DNA from: Rhodamnia argentea
Taxonomy: Eukaryota; Streptophyta; Magnoliopsida; Myrtales; Myrtaceae
Direction: 5' to 3'
Length of the DNA: 64,000 bases
NCBI RefSeq assembly: GCF_020921035.1
Contig: NC_063160.1
Span: 17,325,095-17,389,094, forward strand
The number at the start of each line of letters is the position of its first letter. The first letter of the stretch is position 1. Shown here in pieces: positions 24,181 through 36,432 of the stretch. The notes under the pieces were generated by a model. The model saw nothing but the letters and a program-made list of their open reading frames with translations, did not search any database and had not been told where the DNA came from. The translations under genes and the position numbers were made by a program.

Positions 24181-27100
24181 ATGGAGCATACACCAGATAA
24201 AAAGTTCCCCCTCAATGCAAAGGACTATAAGCTTTATGAGGAAGTTGGTGAAGGTGTCAGTGCTACTGTCTACAGGGCTCTCTGCATTCCACTTAATGAA
24301 ACAGTTGCTATCAAGGTGCTTGATCTTGAGAAGTGTAATAATGATCTGGTATGTGCTCTGCTTTCTCCATGGTCTGTTGAGATTTTCTTTTTGTATATTC
24401 TCATTCCAAGTGGCTTTGGTACCTTTTCAATTGTGATCATATTGTACTCATCTTGTGATATAACAGGATGGAATACTTTGCAGCACGATTTCAGCTTGCT
24501 TCACTTTTTTTTAGGAACTCATTTTGCATGCATCCATGCTAATAAGTATTTTTTTTCTGTTTTGGATAGAATGTCTAATGAGTTTTTGCTTGTCTACTTT
24601 TTGCTACCAATCTATGTCTAGACTGATTATTTTTGGTAGCTATCAAGGTTCTGCACGGGATTGATTTTAACTTACAAGTTTTGGCTTTTTCTTTTCCTTT
24701 TAGTGTTTGAGATTCCAATTTTATCTAATACTAAGCACCTCTTATCTTTAATATTCCTGCATATAGACATCTAAGGGCATTTAGAATCATTTGAAATTTT
24801 TAGTACGATATTTACTATACTTCATACGTTTCGGATATAGCACGCCCCCCTTTTTTACCATAAGAAATCCACATTTTGACACCTAAGATTCCGTAATGAG
24901 TAGATACTTCCGCAGGAGCATAATCAATTTTTTGGTTAAATGCATTACGAGATGTTTTTCCATACTTTCCACATTCAGTAATAGCTATTTCCGCACCTTC
25001 TGATTGACCTGAACAACATATACGGATCCCCTCAACCCCTTTTTTCATTACTAAAGGAATATCTTTCACTATATTACTATATATAGAACGAAATATTAAT
25101 ATCTTTCTCTTTTAAAGTGGCAAGAAAGTCAATTGAGCACTACTTCAAAAAAGCCAACACTAGGCGGGCCCTAATTGGGTGGCTGATCTAGAAAAAAGAA
25201 GAAGATGGTTTTGTTGCTTCATCTTCTGGTACCTCTTATGTATGACTAGCCAAACTAAACAGAAGTGTCCACCTTGTATCGGTCATTAATGACATAACAA
25301 GCACATCTTCATGTACCGGTGTAATGAAAAATTAGAATGAACATAAAATGAGATTAGGCACATACAAGTAGATTAAGTTATTAGGTGAAGCTAAAAAGTA
25401 CACAATCATCTGATGCCAAGGTAGACATATTAATGATGTAGCAAGGGTCAAATTCAGTAGGTGTTTGAAGTTTGAACTGACGTATTTATAACATATGCCA
25501 AACATGGAATTAGTTGCGTAAAAGTTCCAAACAGAACTATTTTTATTTATATCTACTGTAGTTTAGATTGTGTACTTTTGCATGTTCAGTAGCTTTTAAT
25601 ATAATATCTATTTGGCAAAGGTAAAATATGTCCAATTGAAGGACAGATAGGTGTGTGCGAGTGAGGTTTGGAATCATAAAAACATTGTCCAAATCATGGT
25701 GGTTGGGGTGGGGTGGGGTGGGGTGGGGGGATACATTGATTGTGATCATGTGAGAGAGCTGAGTCCTCTTCACTAACAGCCGCTAACCTCGAAGACGTGT
25801 TCATTTGGACTAACTTTAATCTAGAGAAAAGAAGAAGTAGGTTTTTTTGCATCATCTTCTGGTACCTCTTATGTATGACTAGCCAAACTATACAGAAGTG
25901 TACACCATGGGTCGGTCATTAATGACATAACAAGCACATCTTCATGTACCGGTGTAATGAAAAATTAGAATGAACATAAAATGAGATTAGGCACATGCGA
26001 GTAGATTAAGTTATTAGGTGAAGCTAAAAAGTGCATGGGCATCTCTTTACCAAAAAAAAATAAAAGTACATGAGCATCTAATGCCAAGGTAGACATATTA
26101 ATGATGTAGCAAGGGTCAAATTCAATAGGTGCTTGAACTGACGTATTTGTAACATATGCCAGACGTGGAATTAGTTGCGTAAAAGTTCCAAATTAGGACA
26201 ATTTTTATTTATATCTACTGTAGTTTAGATTGTCTACTTTTACATGTTCAGTAGCTTTTATCTATTTGGCAAAGGTAAATGTTCAATTGAAGGACATATA
26301 GGTGTGTGCGAGTCTCATAAAAAGATTGTCCAAATCATGGTGGGGTGGGGCAGGGTAGGGGGGATACATTGATTGTGATCATGTGAGAGAGCTGAGTCCT
26401 CTTCAATAACAGCCACTAACCTCTAAGACATTTTCATTTGGACTAACTTTGATCGTGCGGATTAGGGCTTTTTTCCCCCTTTGTCACTTCATTTCCTCTG
26501 AGCAGATATGTAAGAGCTAGAGATGAAATGACATTTGGATCAATCTCTTTTTTCCTTTGCTATGTGAAGACATGTTTGAGCTCTGAAGATCTTTTGAGTC
26601 GGGTTTAAAAATATTGAAAACAAGTGTCCTCATGTACTTAAGCAGCTTTCTCTCTTAATAAGATTCATCTTACGAAAAATAATGAAGACAAGTGATGAAC
26701 TGTAATTTCAATTGCAAAATCTAGTTTAAGAGATAAATTTTCTATATATTTCCTTCAACATTGACAAAATTTAAGTAAATATTCTAATGGTGATCTTTTT
26801 TTTCCCCAATTCATGCATCTTTCTCATGACTTTGCACAGGATGGTATCCGGCGAGAGGTACAGACAATGAGTTTGATTAATCATCCAAATCTATTGCGTG
26901 CGCATTGCTCCTTCACTGCTGGCCACAGCCTTTGGGTTGTCATGCCATACATGGCTGGAGGATCCTGTCTTCACATTATGAAATCTGCTTACCCAGAAGG
27001 TCTTGAAGAGCCAGCTATTGCCACTTTGTTGCGCGAGGTTCTCAAGGCACTTGTGTATCTCCATGCACATGGACATATTCATAGGGATGTGAAGGTGCTT

Positions 27101-30100
27101 TGCTTGCTATCTGCACCTTCTTTTCTGGTCCAATTCATGTAGTTTTTTTTTTTTTTCTATATTAACGTGACATTCTTATGTTATCAATATTCACCATGAA
27201 TGCAGTCAGGGAATATATTAATCGATTCAAATGGTGCAGTCAAGTTAGCAGATTTTGGAGTGTCGGCATGCATGTTTGATACTGGAGATAGACAACGGTC
27301 CAGAAATACCTTTGTCGGGACTCCATGCTGGTAAATTTGCCTTTGAATTGTTGTAATGCAATGTGACAGTCCAATGTGTTTTCAGTAGTATGATTTATTA
27401 TCATTTGTTGTAATCCAATGCAAGGCAAATGCATTTTCAGTAGTATGATTTATTATCATATACTTAACTGCACTCTATCCTCCCAGGATGGCTCCTGAAG
27501 TCATGCAGCAATTACATGGATATGACTTCAAGTGAGTGCATTGCTTATGTCTTCAACCCCTCTTTTATGTTCCCTTTGTTTCTAATGCCTAAAGTTGATT
27601 TTTTAATTTAATTTTTTATGATTGAACTTAAGTTATCGTTTGTTTTTTTAACAGAGCAGACATCTGGTCCTTCGGAATAACAGCACTTGAACTTGCACAT
27701 GGGCATGCCCCATTTTCCAAGTATCCACCAATGAAAGTAAACCTTTGTTTTTTCCTTTGAGACTGGTGGACATGGACTAGATGTGGTCTTTAGCTTTTCT
27801 TACACCTTTAACTCTTTCTGTAGGTTCTGCTGATGACCTTACAAAATGCACCTCCAGGCCTGGACTACGAGAGAGATAAGAGATTTTCAAAGGTGTGTTT
27901 ATCTAGAAGAAATTATTGTTGTATACCAAATCATTGAAGTTAATCACTGTGATCATGTATGGTTCTAATGGTGCCTTACTGTATTAGTCTTTCAAAGAGA
28001 TGGTGGCCACTTGCTTAGTAAAGGACCCCAAGAAACGTCCCACTTCAGAGAAGCTTCTGAAGCACAGTTTTTTTAAACATGCACGCTCTACTGAATGTCT
28101 AGCACGAACCATTCTCGAGGGCCTCGCTCCTCTGGGTGAGCGCTTTAAGATGCTGAAGGTCTCTTGCTCCTAACTTTGGCAATCTATAGTCTATTGTACC
28201 ACAAGGCCTTTCCCATGCAAGTGTGCATATGCTCTGACATTTTTCGGATATTCAGGCACAAGAAGCTGCTCTTCTTGTTCAGAATAAGGCTCTCTATGAA
28301 GACAAGGAGCAATTATCACAGGTAAGGACTATGGCTTCCCCATGATGCATGCTCTGATAGCATGCAACATGTGCTGGTCAGAATGCAGAACAATTCAGCA
28401 CATTGCTATTTGCTTTTGTTTGTCCCAACTTATCAAAAGTCAAAAGTACTTTTTGACTTCCTGTCTAGCTCTACATTTATGTTCGTACTTTGGAAAATGA
28501 TGGAAAAAACTACATGTTATTCTGCGTGTAATGTTACTATGCTATGAAAGTTTCAGTTGCTTATTATTAAAAAGAAGTCAAAGTGCATGCACCACAAGAT
28601 TTGCATTATGTAAAAAGTCCAAAGTAAATGTCATTCCAAACAAATGTGCAATAAGTTCCAAAGATTTTCTTTGCACTGAATATGATGAAATGGTGCTTAA
28701 GCGGTTCTTGAAATGGCTTTTGCGCTTTCCTGCTTAAGGAGATTTTTTGTGCTCTTTGGACAGGTATATGGTTTAAAGTAATAGAAGCATACATTACTTA
28801 AAAAAAGATAAACTGCACGGCTGCTGGACTTAAATCCTATTTCCTTTTCTATAAGTAGGTAATCATAATGAGCTATTGCTTTAAACTGATGTACTCAATT
28901 TTTCCCCCTGCTGCATATGAAAATCTTGGAGGTTAATTAAGTTGTTCTAAATGTTCCTTGAACATTTAAGAACTCCTCTGAAGTTTAGGGTCTGTTTGTA
29001 CATTCATGACTTGTGAGTAATGAGGAGCCAATGATCTGCATGCAAAATTTTCACTACAAATGAGAGGGCTGAAGGATATCTTATTGCAACGTAGAGGGAC
29101 TAAATGGCTTAATTATTGCCTATGCGCATTTTTCTTTCTGTTTCTTTTAATTCCCCACTCAAGTGATGCTTTGAAAAGCGGTCTTGTATTTAAACATTAG
29201 TAAGTTGCTGAAGAAGGATTTCCTAATTCATCTATGCTGCTATGTATGCAGTACTGTAGAATCTTTATTTAATAGTTTCCCTTGCTTAGATGCTTGCTCT
29301 TTTGTTGCAATGTTTTACTACAAATTACTCGTTTGCTGCAGCAAGAATACATAAGAGGAATTAGTGCATGGAATTTCAACCTTGAAGATCTGAAAAGTCA
29401 GGCTGCCCTTGTGAGTATTTTAATTCTTGTCTGATGTCTATATTAGTTCTTACTCAAAATGAGATTTTCACTTGCTAAGATACTTATCTCTTGACATTTG
29501 TTGATGTCAGATTCAGGAAAATGATGGTGTGCCAAATAGTGAGGACTCTCATGCATCCATAAAGCAGGAGAGACATGATGCTTCTGGGAGATGCACAGAG
29601 AGAATGTCGCCTGAGATGGTCAACCATTCAAACACTCTGTCTGGTCCGGAGGTATCACCTATTCTGCTGTGTAAACGTGTAATCATGATGTTTTGAACTC
29701 TCTATTGTAAAGTGGTCTTCTTTTGAACATTATCAGGAACTGCCTTAACTATTTTTCTTCTGATAAATATTATTGACCTTTTGTTCCAGGATGCTTTAAA
29801 TGATCTTCATGACTTGAAGAGCTCACTTGCTTCATTTCCTATGAAACCACTTCAAGCACTCAAGTATGACTGCTTCATCTTTATTCTTTTTCACTCTCCT
29901 TCATGTTCATTTTCCTTCCCCTTTCAAACTTCATGCGACTCATGTTTTTTTAATTATTCATTTGCCTTTTCTATCCCGAGAAATTAAGTGCCATTGTTTC
30001 TCAGCCTGATGAAATTATCTTGCTTTATGCTTATTGTTTTCCATGCATTCCTTTTGGTCATCAAGAACTATAGAAGATCCAACGAGAATTGATCTGCCCT

Positions 30101-33100
30101 TCTGTTTTCAGTCTTTTTCACCTTTTACTGGAGCCATAACTTTTGATGCAGAGATTGTTTTGATGTTGGTGAGGACAATGTAAATATGAGTCCTAGCTGG
30201 GATGACACTCGATCAGATTCTGATGAACAGCTTCCCACAAAATCCTCACCAAGAACTGTCCATCAGGATGCTGGTAGAAATGACTACGACAACAATGATG
30301 ATTTTGTACGAAGGAGATCTTTACCACATCAGGAGATTCCAAATCATAAGAAATTCTTAAGCGGTCCATTAATACAGGATACTGTCGCCTCTGCTAAGAA
30401 GATTATGGACAACGGGGACAGGTAACTTTTGCTAAGTCGAACCTATTTCTTTTCCTTTTCTTTTCCTAAAATCCTAATTTTTCAATATAACGACTAATTG
30501 CTTTAAATTTTATGTCAATTTATGGGCAATAATAGTAAGGAGCACATAGAGGCATTTGTAAGAGGCGTTCCTATTGCATATGTCGATTTTTTGGGAATAG
30601 CAGAAGGGAATGCATAGATGCCTGTTGCTTGTCTGCCGAGGCGGTTGATTTTGTAAGGGATTGGTGAGGTAGTTCTGACATTATTCCACATGTTATTGAA
30701 GTCATGTATGTAAGGGAACTCCTTAGGGACAACACAGTATGATGCTAATCGAGGATAAGACAATACGTGTGGTTTAAGGGGGTTTAGACAGTTAAATGAC
30801 GACCTTAGGACCATTCAGAAGATATCAGTGATTAAGAAAAGAAAGGTGTAAGTTATGGAGGACACTTCCAGATCCTGTACAGGATATTTGATATGTAGGT
30901 CTTGAAACTGGGAAGTGTCTCGGTTTTGCTAGCTGTGATGCCTCATACTACTCTTAGGATTTGAAAGTAAACCACATCTAATAATCTCCATCCCTTGCTT
31001 ATTTGGGTGAACTACTGAGAAAACATCTTCATGGCTACAGCATGCTGTGAGAAAGATGATTTTCATAGTGTCTGCTTGTCATCATCATCAACATTACCTT
31101 TATCCCAAGCTAGTTGGGGTCGGCGGTATATGAACCCAAAAATAAACAAAATAAAAGCAAGACCGATTGAGGGAAAAGAAATAATTATATAAAAATAAAG
31201 ATAAATATATAAAAATAAAAAATAGAAATAGAAATATATAAATAGTGTCTGCTTGTAGAGCATGAGATTTATCGAGTTCAGTTCCTTGAATGCGATCTCA
31301 GGGATCGTTTGCAACCAAAATATCAATCTGAGCGAAACTATAGTGGGCCTCTGTTCTATCGCCAAAGGAAAGACACTAATTCTTTGTCACCTGGTAAGTC
31401 ATGGTCGTTTCGAGCTCTTCTTATGATTAATGATAGTTTCCCGGTAGGTGAAGATAACCAGTTTTATTGATTGTAATCTCTAATGTTGAGCAGAGGATAC
31501 ATCAGAAGGAGCAGTTATCCAACGTAAGGGCCGTTTTAAGGTCACTTCAGCAGATGTTAGTCCTAAGGTAATTGGGTCTCATATCTGGTCCCAACTGGCC
31601 TTTTATTCTTTTAACTGTTAGAAAGAATTGGTTTTTCTTAATCCAATCCACTCAAAACATGAGTTGATCTTGTCACTTATCTGCCTATTGTTTATCTGGT
31701 ATAAGTCCCAGCTCTGAGGTATCTGAATTCTGCAGCTCAAATGCTTACTCATCTCAAATTTAACTTTCAGATTAAACACTCACGTCCTTCAAATTCCCAT
31801 TCCCATCTTGCAAAAGTTTATACTTTGGGAAACTCGTAATATGCAAATTTATGCAGTTCCATGATACTCAGAGACTAAATCTTTATGGCTCGATAACAAC
31901 TTTCTTGCTTGTCTCCCATTCAGGGTATGATGAACTGCTCCTCTGGCTTAGCGTGTGGTGGTTCATCCAGTTCAATGACCCCAAACCTGGCAGCCGCCCT
32001 TCTCCCTTCGTTGCAGTGCATTTTGCAGCAGAACATCATGCAGAGGGTATTTGTCTACTTGTGCTATGCTCTGATTGGTCTCCTATCATTTGATTAGTTG
32101 CTAAAAGAATGAAGTGCATGACAGGAAGAAATCACTAAGCTTATCAAATACACGGAGCAAATTTCTGGTAAAGATGTCATTGTTGAAAATTTTGTACTTT
32201 TACTCCGTAGATATCTGTTTCTCATTTAATGTGAAACAGGTAATCAAGGGGACTTGGCCGAGGTGGGCACCAACAATTCTCTGCAGGCACAGGTCATCTC
32301 CTTGTCTTAGGACATGCAATAATTACAGTTCCCGTATAGCTTCTACACTGTAATTTAAGGGCAACTCTCAGTTTTAAGAACTTGGAAGCTACAATTTTTG
32401 GTGTTAAAGACTGCCACCAACCTGCAATGGACAAAGCTGGTCATCTGATATGCACTTGAAATATCATTTGATACCCAATAGGGTTTTGCTTGTCGCCTGA
32501 AAAGGCACTGGAATTGCTAGAGAAAGAGCATGTTACCTCTCATCGGAAAGTTATGGGATTGCTCTGTAGTGAAATTTGGCACAACTTTTCATGGCGGACT
32601 AAATGGCCTGCGCTGAAAAACCCTTGTGCCAAAAAAGCCTTGTGCCTTTCATTTTGTCAATTTCGAAGTTGGACTTCGAATTGACTAGGCCACTAACTGT
32701 GTCATCCATTGCTTGTATACGTTTTCCTTTTGCTTTCACACTTTGAATGCTGTATAACATGCGCAAGCATGTAAGATGCCATCTAGTTTGATACTTCAAT
32801 AAATCTCTAACTCACAGGTATCTTGTGCTTCTACAAGAGAAAAAGAATTGCAGTCCCAGTCTACGCATCTGCAGCAATGGTATGTTTGTATTTCATTTAT
32901 CTATGCCACAAATTTTCTTGTAGCTGCTTATAGATAGTGTATTTGCTTAAAATGTTACTCTATAATCGCTTTGTGGATGGCAGTGTTACAAGCCTTGTTG
33001 AGGAGCTGCAGAACCTGAAACGGAAAAATGCCCAGGTGAGAACCTTAGCTGAATACAGTGGACCTCTATAACAACAGAACCTTCGCATTGTAACCTCTCT

Positions 33101-33348
33101 TGTACCAAGAGTTTTTCCTTTCCGAAATCAAAAGCGCTGCATTGAGCTCTATTCTTGTTATTGTTTGTGATTATTGACTTATGACTATTAGGATTTTCTA
33201 AAACGCCTGCTTGCTAAGTGTACTCTTCCTGTTTCACTGTACGATGTGTTGTTTTCACTGAGTTATGAGCTGGCTTTTACAGTTGGAGAAGCAGCTGAAT
33301 GCTTTGACAAACCGAGACAAGAGGATAAGAGGGATGACCAAAGCATGA
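24181..33348 (+). CDS. Ste20/GCK-type kinase, BLUS1/fray-like, 20 exons
   Basis: Serine/threonine kinase of the plant germinal-centre/SPAK-like group that includes BLUS1 (stomatal blue-light signalling); this paralogue's own role is unknown. Exons: 24181-24348, 26840-27094, 27206-27330, 27487-27531, 27655-27736, 27824-27892, 27988-28158, 28256-28321, 29342-29410, 29511-29651, 29790-29863, 30152-30421, 31302-31393, 31494-31567, 31924-32046, 32125-32167, 32240-32292, 32818-32879, 32984-33035, 33283-33348; total 699 aa, phases consistent throughout. Seen: GEGVSATV glycine loop, VAIK with Lys45, HRD with Asp139, DFG with Asp157, GTPCWMAPEV activation segment, [17 protein letters not shown], then [20 protein letters not shown] after the kinase domain. 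A serine-rich linker and a C-terminal coiled coil ([20 protein letters not shown]) follow. Several exons lack an open frame long enough to be noticed alone. It is convergent with the PAC3 gene. Confidence 0.93.
24815..25105 (-). pseudogene. rps3: Nuclear copy of mitochondrial rps3 C-terminus (NUMT)
   Basis: The minus strand encodes the end of plant mitochondrial ribosomal protein S3: [20 protein letters not shown], then [31 protein letters not shown] and a C-terminal RAISETYEV before a stop at the usual place. Only about 95 codons are present and the rest of the gene is absent, so it is a partial organelle insertion lying antisense in kinase intron 1. The frame is still open, which suggests a recent transfer, but there is no start region or promoter. 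Edges are approximate. Confidence 0.85.
25187..26452. repeat. Tandem duplication of a 633-bp unit in kinase intron 1
   Basis: Copy 1 is 25187-25819 and copy 2 is 25820-26452, head to tail with no spacer. Both begin 'tctaga' plus 'aagaagaag' and end 'catttggactaacttt'. Long identical blocks include 'acaagcacatcttcatgtac' and 'tacattgattgtgatcatg'. Copy 2 has an extra stretch of about 35 bases near 26035 and lacks several short blocks. The unit matches no family I recognise and codes for nothing. Confidence 0.85.
25701..25730 (+). repeat. (GGGGT)n minisatellite, possible G-quadruplex
   Basis: Five runs of four or more G separated by single T lie inside copy 1 of the tandem duplication. Copy 2 keeps a degenerate version near 26340-26362. 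On the transcribed RNA this could form a quadruplex in the intron. Confidence 0.6.
31080..31241 (-). mobile_element. Non-LTR retrotransposon 3' fragment with 15-bp target duplication
   Basis: Read on the minus strand, the insert ends with 'gaccccaactagcttggga' followed by a (GAT)n tail, the 3' end shared by plant RTE-type LINEs and SINEs that use them. It is flanked by direct repeats atagtgtctgcttgt at 31065-31079 and 31242-31256. Only 162 bp were inserted, so it is 5'-truncated or a short SINE. It lies in kinase intron 12, about 60 bp before exon 13. Confidence 0.7.
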
Positions 33349-34688
33349 TGTGTTCACATCTTCAACTTATTCTTTTATGGCAACATTTTTGGTCGATCAG
33401 CAAGTGACCGAGCATTATGCCCGGATTGGATGGTGTACTCTTCCCATCCGCTTGAAGGTTTGAAGGGCTGACCCCGCAAAGTTTTGAGACGTCTTTCCTT
33501 GAGTTGCAGCTTGTACATGGAATCTGTTAAAAAATATGGCAGATGCTCACCATCTCTGTGTCTGTCTGTCTGTCCATAATTAAGTGTGTCTTTGCTCCCT
33601 GCTCGCATTATGGGACTCCCGCTACCGTAGACAGCTCTTAGTCGGTCAATAATGCAATTGAATTAATTCCCTCATAATTTGTGTACACGTCACCCTTTTA
33701 TGGTTTCTCTCTGATTATTGTCAAGATTCAAGAAAGAGCTCTCTTTCTATTGCAAATCAGGCCTTCTGAGCAATAGACATTGCATAGATGGGATCTGCTG
33801 CCCTTGCTTTCGAAAGGTAATCGTGCCTTGAAATTCAGCCAAAAATGAGGGGTTGTTGGGGGCGGCGCCATGATGTGCCCAGCCATCATATTAGGCAGTC
33901 ATAGTTGATGACGAGCACTGTATGTCCCGTGCAAATTCGAACATTGGGGCGGATCTATCGCGAACCAAAAATGTTCTCGATTCTCGAACATGAACACAGC
34001 ATGACGATGTGTTGCTATTGCTTCATAATTATATTTGCTGGCAGCTAGTTCAAGCTTTTGCCTCAGGATGTCTGTCGTGCTTCAACAGAGTAGGCGAAGA
34101 GCTGCCATGAACTTCCGACTTTAGTGTGAATCTCGGTGATCAGTCTCCAGATAACTTGGTCAGACAATCTCAGGCATAACTTGCCAATGGCACAAGCTCC
34201 AGAGAGCTGTTTCTTCTGAACCAAATACTGCCTAAATGAGTCTATTACACGCTACAAAATTGAACAAGCGACCCTTGGCCACTGTACACTCGTGCGCATT
34301 GGATTTATGACAGCTACCTTCTTAGACACTTTTATGAAGATCAAGATTTGCTTGTGGAAAGCATTCCTTCTGTGGCGACATACCAAAATGATTGACACAC
34401 GAGAGAATGGACCATAAAAAAGAGGTGATCTTAAGGATAAATTCTCGATGTTGCTCATTACTCGGCTCTTCCAGAATGCAAACAGATGAAAATCACAGCA
34501 TGCAAACTTATAATGGTGCAGCGGAGGAAAGTCCAGAACCACAGAGTCCTCTTCAAAGTCGTGGTCATAATCCAGCATATGCGAGAAAAATGCTTGCCGA
34601 GTGCAGCAGTTAAACGGACTCTTGCCCGTGTTTAACAGCTGCAAGTGCTGCTGAGGATGAAATGGGGATGCTCAGTTCAAGCAAGCAA
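33349..34688. other. Convergent intergenic region, both 3' untranslated regions
   Basis: The tails of the plus-strand kinase and minus-strand PAC3 genes must end here. No repeat or gene was recognised. A 130-codon minus-strand frame at 34252-34644 has no family resemblance and most likely lies in the PAC3 3' untranslated region. Confidence 0.4.
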
Positions 34689-36432
34689 TTACCACAGGCG
34701 ATTCTCAATTACAGCAGAAACAACTCCTTTCAGCGTCTCCTGCAAAACTAAATGATTTTAGAGGCGGCGAAAACGCATTTGATCAAATTCAAATGTAAGC
34801 CATCCAAGTGTGGACAGTACCGATGAATGATCCTTGAGACCTAGAGAAAGCACCAATTGCCTAGAGGTCCTGGAATTACTGAGTGTGCAAACATGTAAAA
34901 ATGTCAGTCGGAAGAGTTATTCTGCAAAAAGAAAGTGAAACTACTGCTGTCACTGGCATGGGATCACATACTATAATGTGCACGGTGCCAGAACATTTGT
35001 ATTAAGTCGTACCTAGATACTTGCAGAAACAAAGATCAATATACCTAGTCGGCCTCTAACTGTATGAGGCTATGTGGGCATAAACCAATTACCTTATATG
35101 TTCAATCAGCTGACGAGCACATGCCACCATCATTGGCTGCAAAATTTTCTTCACATCAGTGCCAAGCAAAAGCAAATTAACAATGCAATGCCATTACACT
35201 AACTCACCTCATCTCGCTTACCAAACACGACGGAGACGTTAAAAGTAGGATCAATTGAGACACCTTCCTCCTTCCTAAGTTTGAAGAAATTGGTACAGTT
35301 AGTTGACATGAGCTTTTGTTGACATTCTTCTTCGGGGAAACAGCATTGGCAAGTTCTATTAATTGAATAATGTCCAGACAGATAATGCAATATCTGTTCT
35401 GTAGCATCAGTATTCAAGTTATATCGATCTCCTCCCAAGCCTGCTTCTCATTCAGATCAAATATTTCAATGTTCCTAACTTTCTGCACCATTCCACACAT
35501 TAAAAAAAAAAACACGACCCTGAAAATGAGCTTTCAGGAAGTTCAGCAAGCACAAAGCTCGAGGTACAACCAAGAGTCAAAACTCAAAACTTTCTGATAG
35601 ATAAAAAGACAATTGCGTTGGTAGAAAAGCATGCTCGAATTTGCTTTGACTTTAGTTGATCATTCAAATGTGCTATCATCACTTCTTAACAGTTCCTTTA
35701 TAAACTATACCAGGATGCTAAAATGAAATGCCGGGAAATGCACACACCAACACTAAGCAAAATTCACCGAATTTGACACCGCCGCATGAAGAACAAAACT
35801 CAAAGATGCTAATCATGAAGTGCAAATTAAAATAACCAGACCTGGCATGCAATATTGTCCCCATAGCTCCAATTTGAGTGACAATTACCTAAAAGAATCA
35901 CTCCCATTAGGATCACCAGAGAAAAAACGTCTCCGCCATCGAAACTGCAATCAGGACACGTGGGAATTGGGGAGTCTCTTAACTTACCATGAAATGGTCC
36001 TCGTAACTGCAAATTACGAAATCCGTCTTGTTCCCCTGCCACGAAACATGAACCAGCCAAATGAGCAACCTCAACAGTCGATAAGCAACCATTCACGATG
36101 AGAATCACCACATTGGCGCAGCATCGAATGAGCAGAAGCGGTTAGGGAATCAAAGAATCAAAAGATCCCGTTCGTTCCAAAAACAACAAAGCCAAGTACA
36201 AACCCATATCTGGAGCTTCGGAAAATTAAAACAACTTTGCGAACCAAAAAACCAGACAGAATCCATCCACAAAGTCCCCCAGAAGAAAAGGAAACGAGAA
36301 CAACAGCCTCTTTCTCCCTCGAAGAAACGTTAAAAATCGAAGGGAAGTGGGACTGACCTTGATATCAAGCGTGAGCGCCTTCTGGGGCACGGGAAATTCA
36401 GGCACCGAACTGCCCATACCCTCTGTACTCAT
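34689..36432 (-). CDS. Proteasome assembly chaperone 3 (PAC3/PSMG3), 7 exons
   Basis: Homologue of PSMG3, which with PSMG4 guides assembly of the alpha ring of the 20S proteasome. Exons, high to low: 36432-36358, 36035-35988, 35888-35842, 35274-35208, 35136-35093, 34869-34821, 34739-34689; total 126 aa, close to human PSMG3 (122). Every exon is under 80 bases and none stands out on its own. Sequence in order: FPVPQKALTLDIK, GNKTDFVICSYEDHFM, VIVTQIGAMGTILHAR, KEEGVSIDPTFNVSVVFGKR, DEPMMVACARQLIEHIR, TSRQLVLSLGLKDHSS, ETLKGVVSAVIENRLW. The TQxGxMGT and GKRDEP blocks align with human VTQFGKMGT and GQDEP. I chose the ATG at 36432; the frame is open further upstream, and the next ATG, five codons in, is also possible. 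It is convergent with the kinase gene. Confidence 0.88.

Noticed and set aside
25187-26452. Tandem copies as paired ends of an LTR element
   Set aside because: The copies abut with no internal region, lack TG...CA ends and have no target duplication, so a simple tandem duplication fits better.
34252-34644. 130-codon minus-strand frame between kinase and PAC3
   Set aside because: No family resemblance and it lies directly downstream of the PAC3 stop, so it is most likely chance openness in the 3' untranslated region.
35089-35136. PAC3 ending at TAA 35089-35091 after LIEHIR
   Set aside because: That TAA lies in a GT donor (ataag|gtaatt). Two further exons restore the conserved LVLSLGLKDHS and ETLKGVV C-terminus and the usual length.
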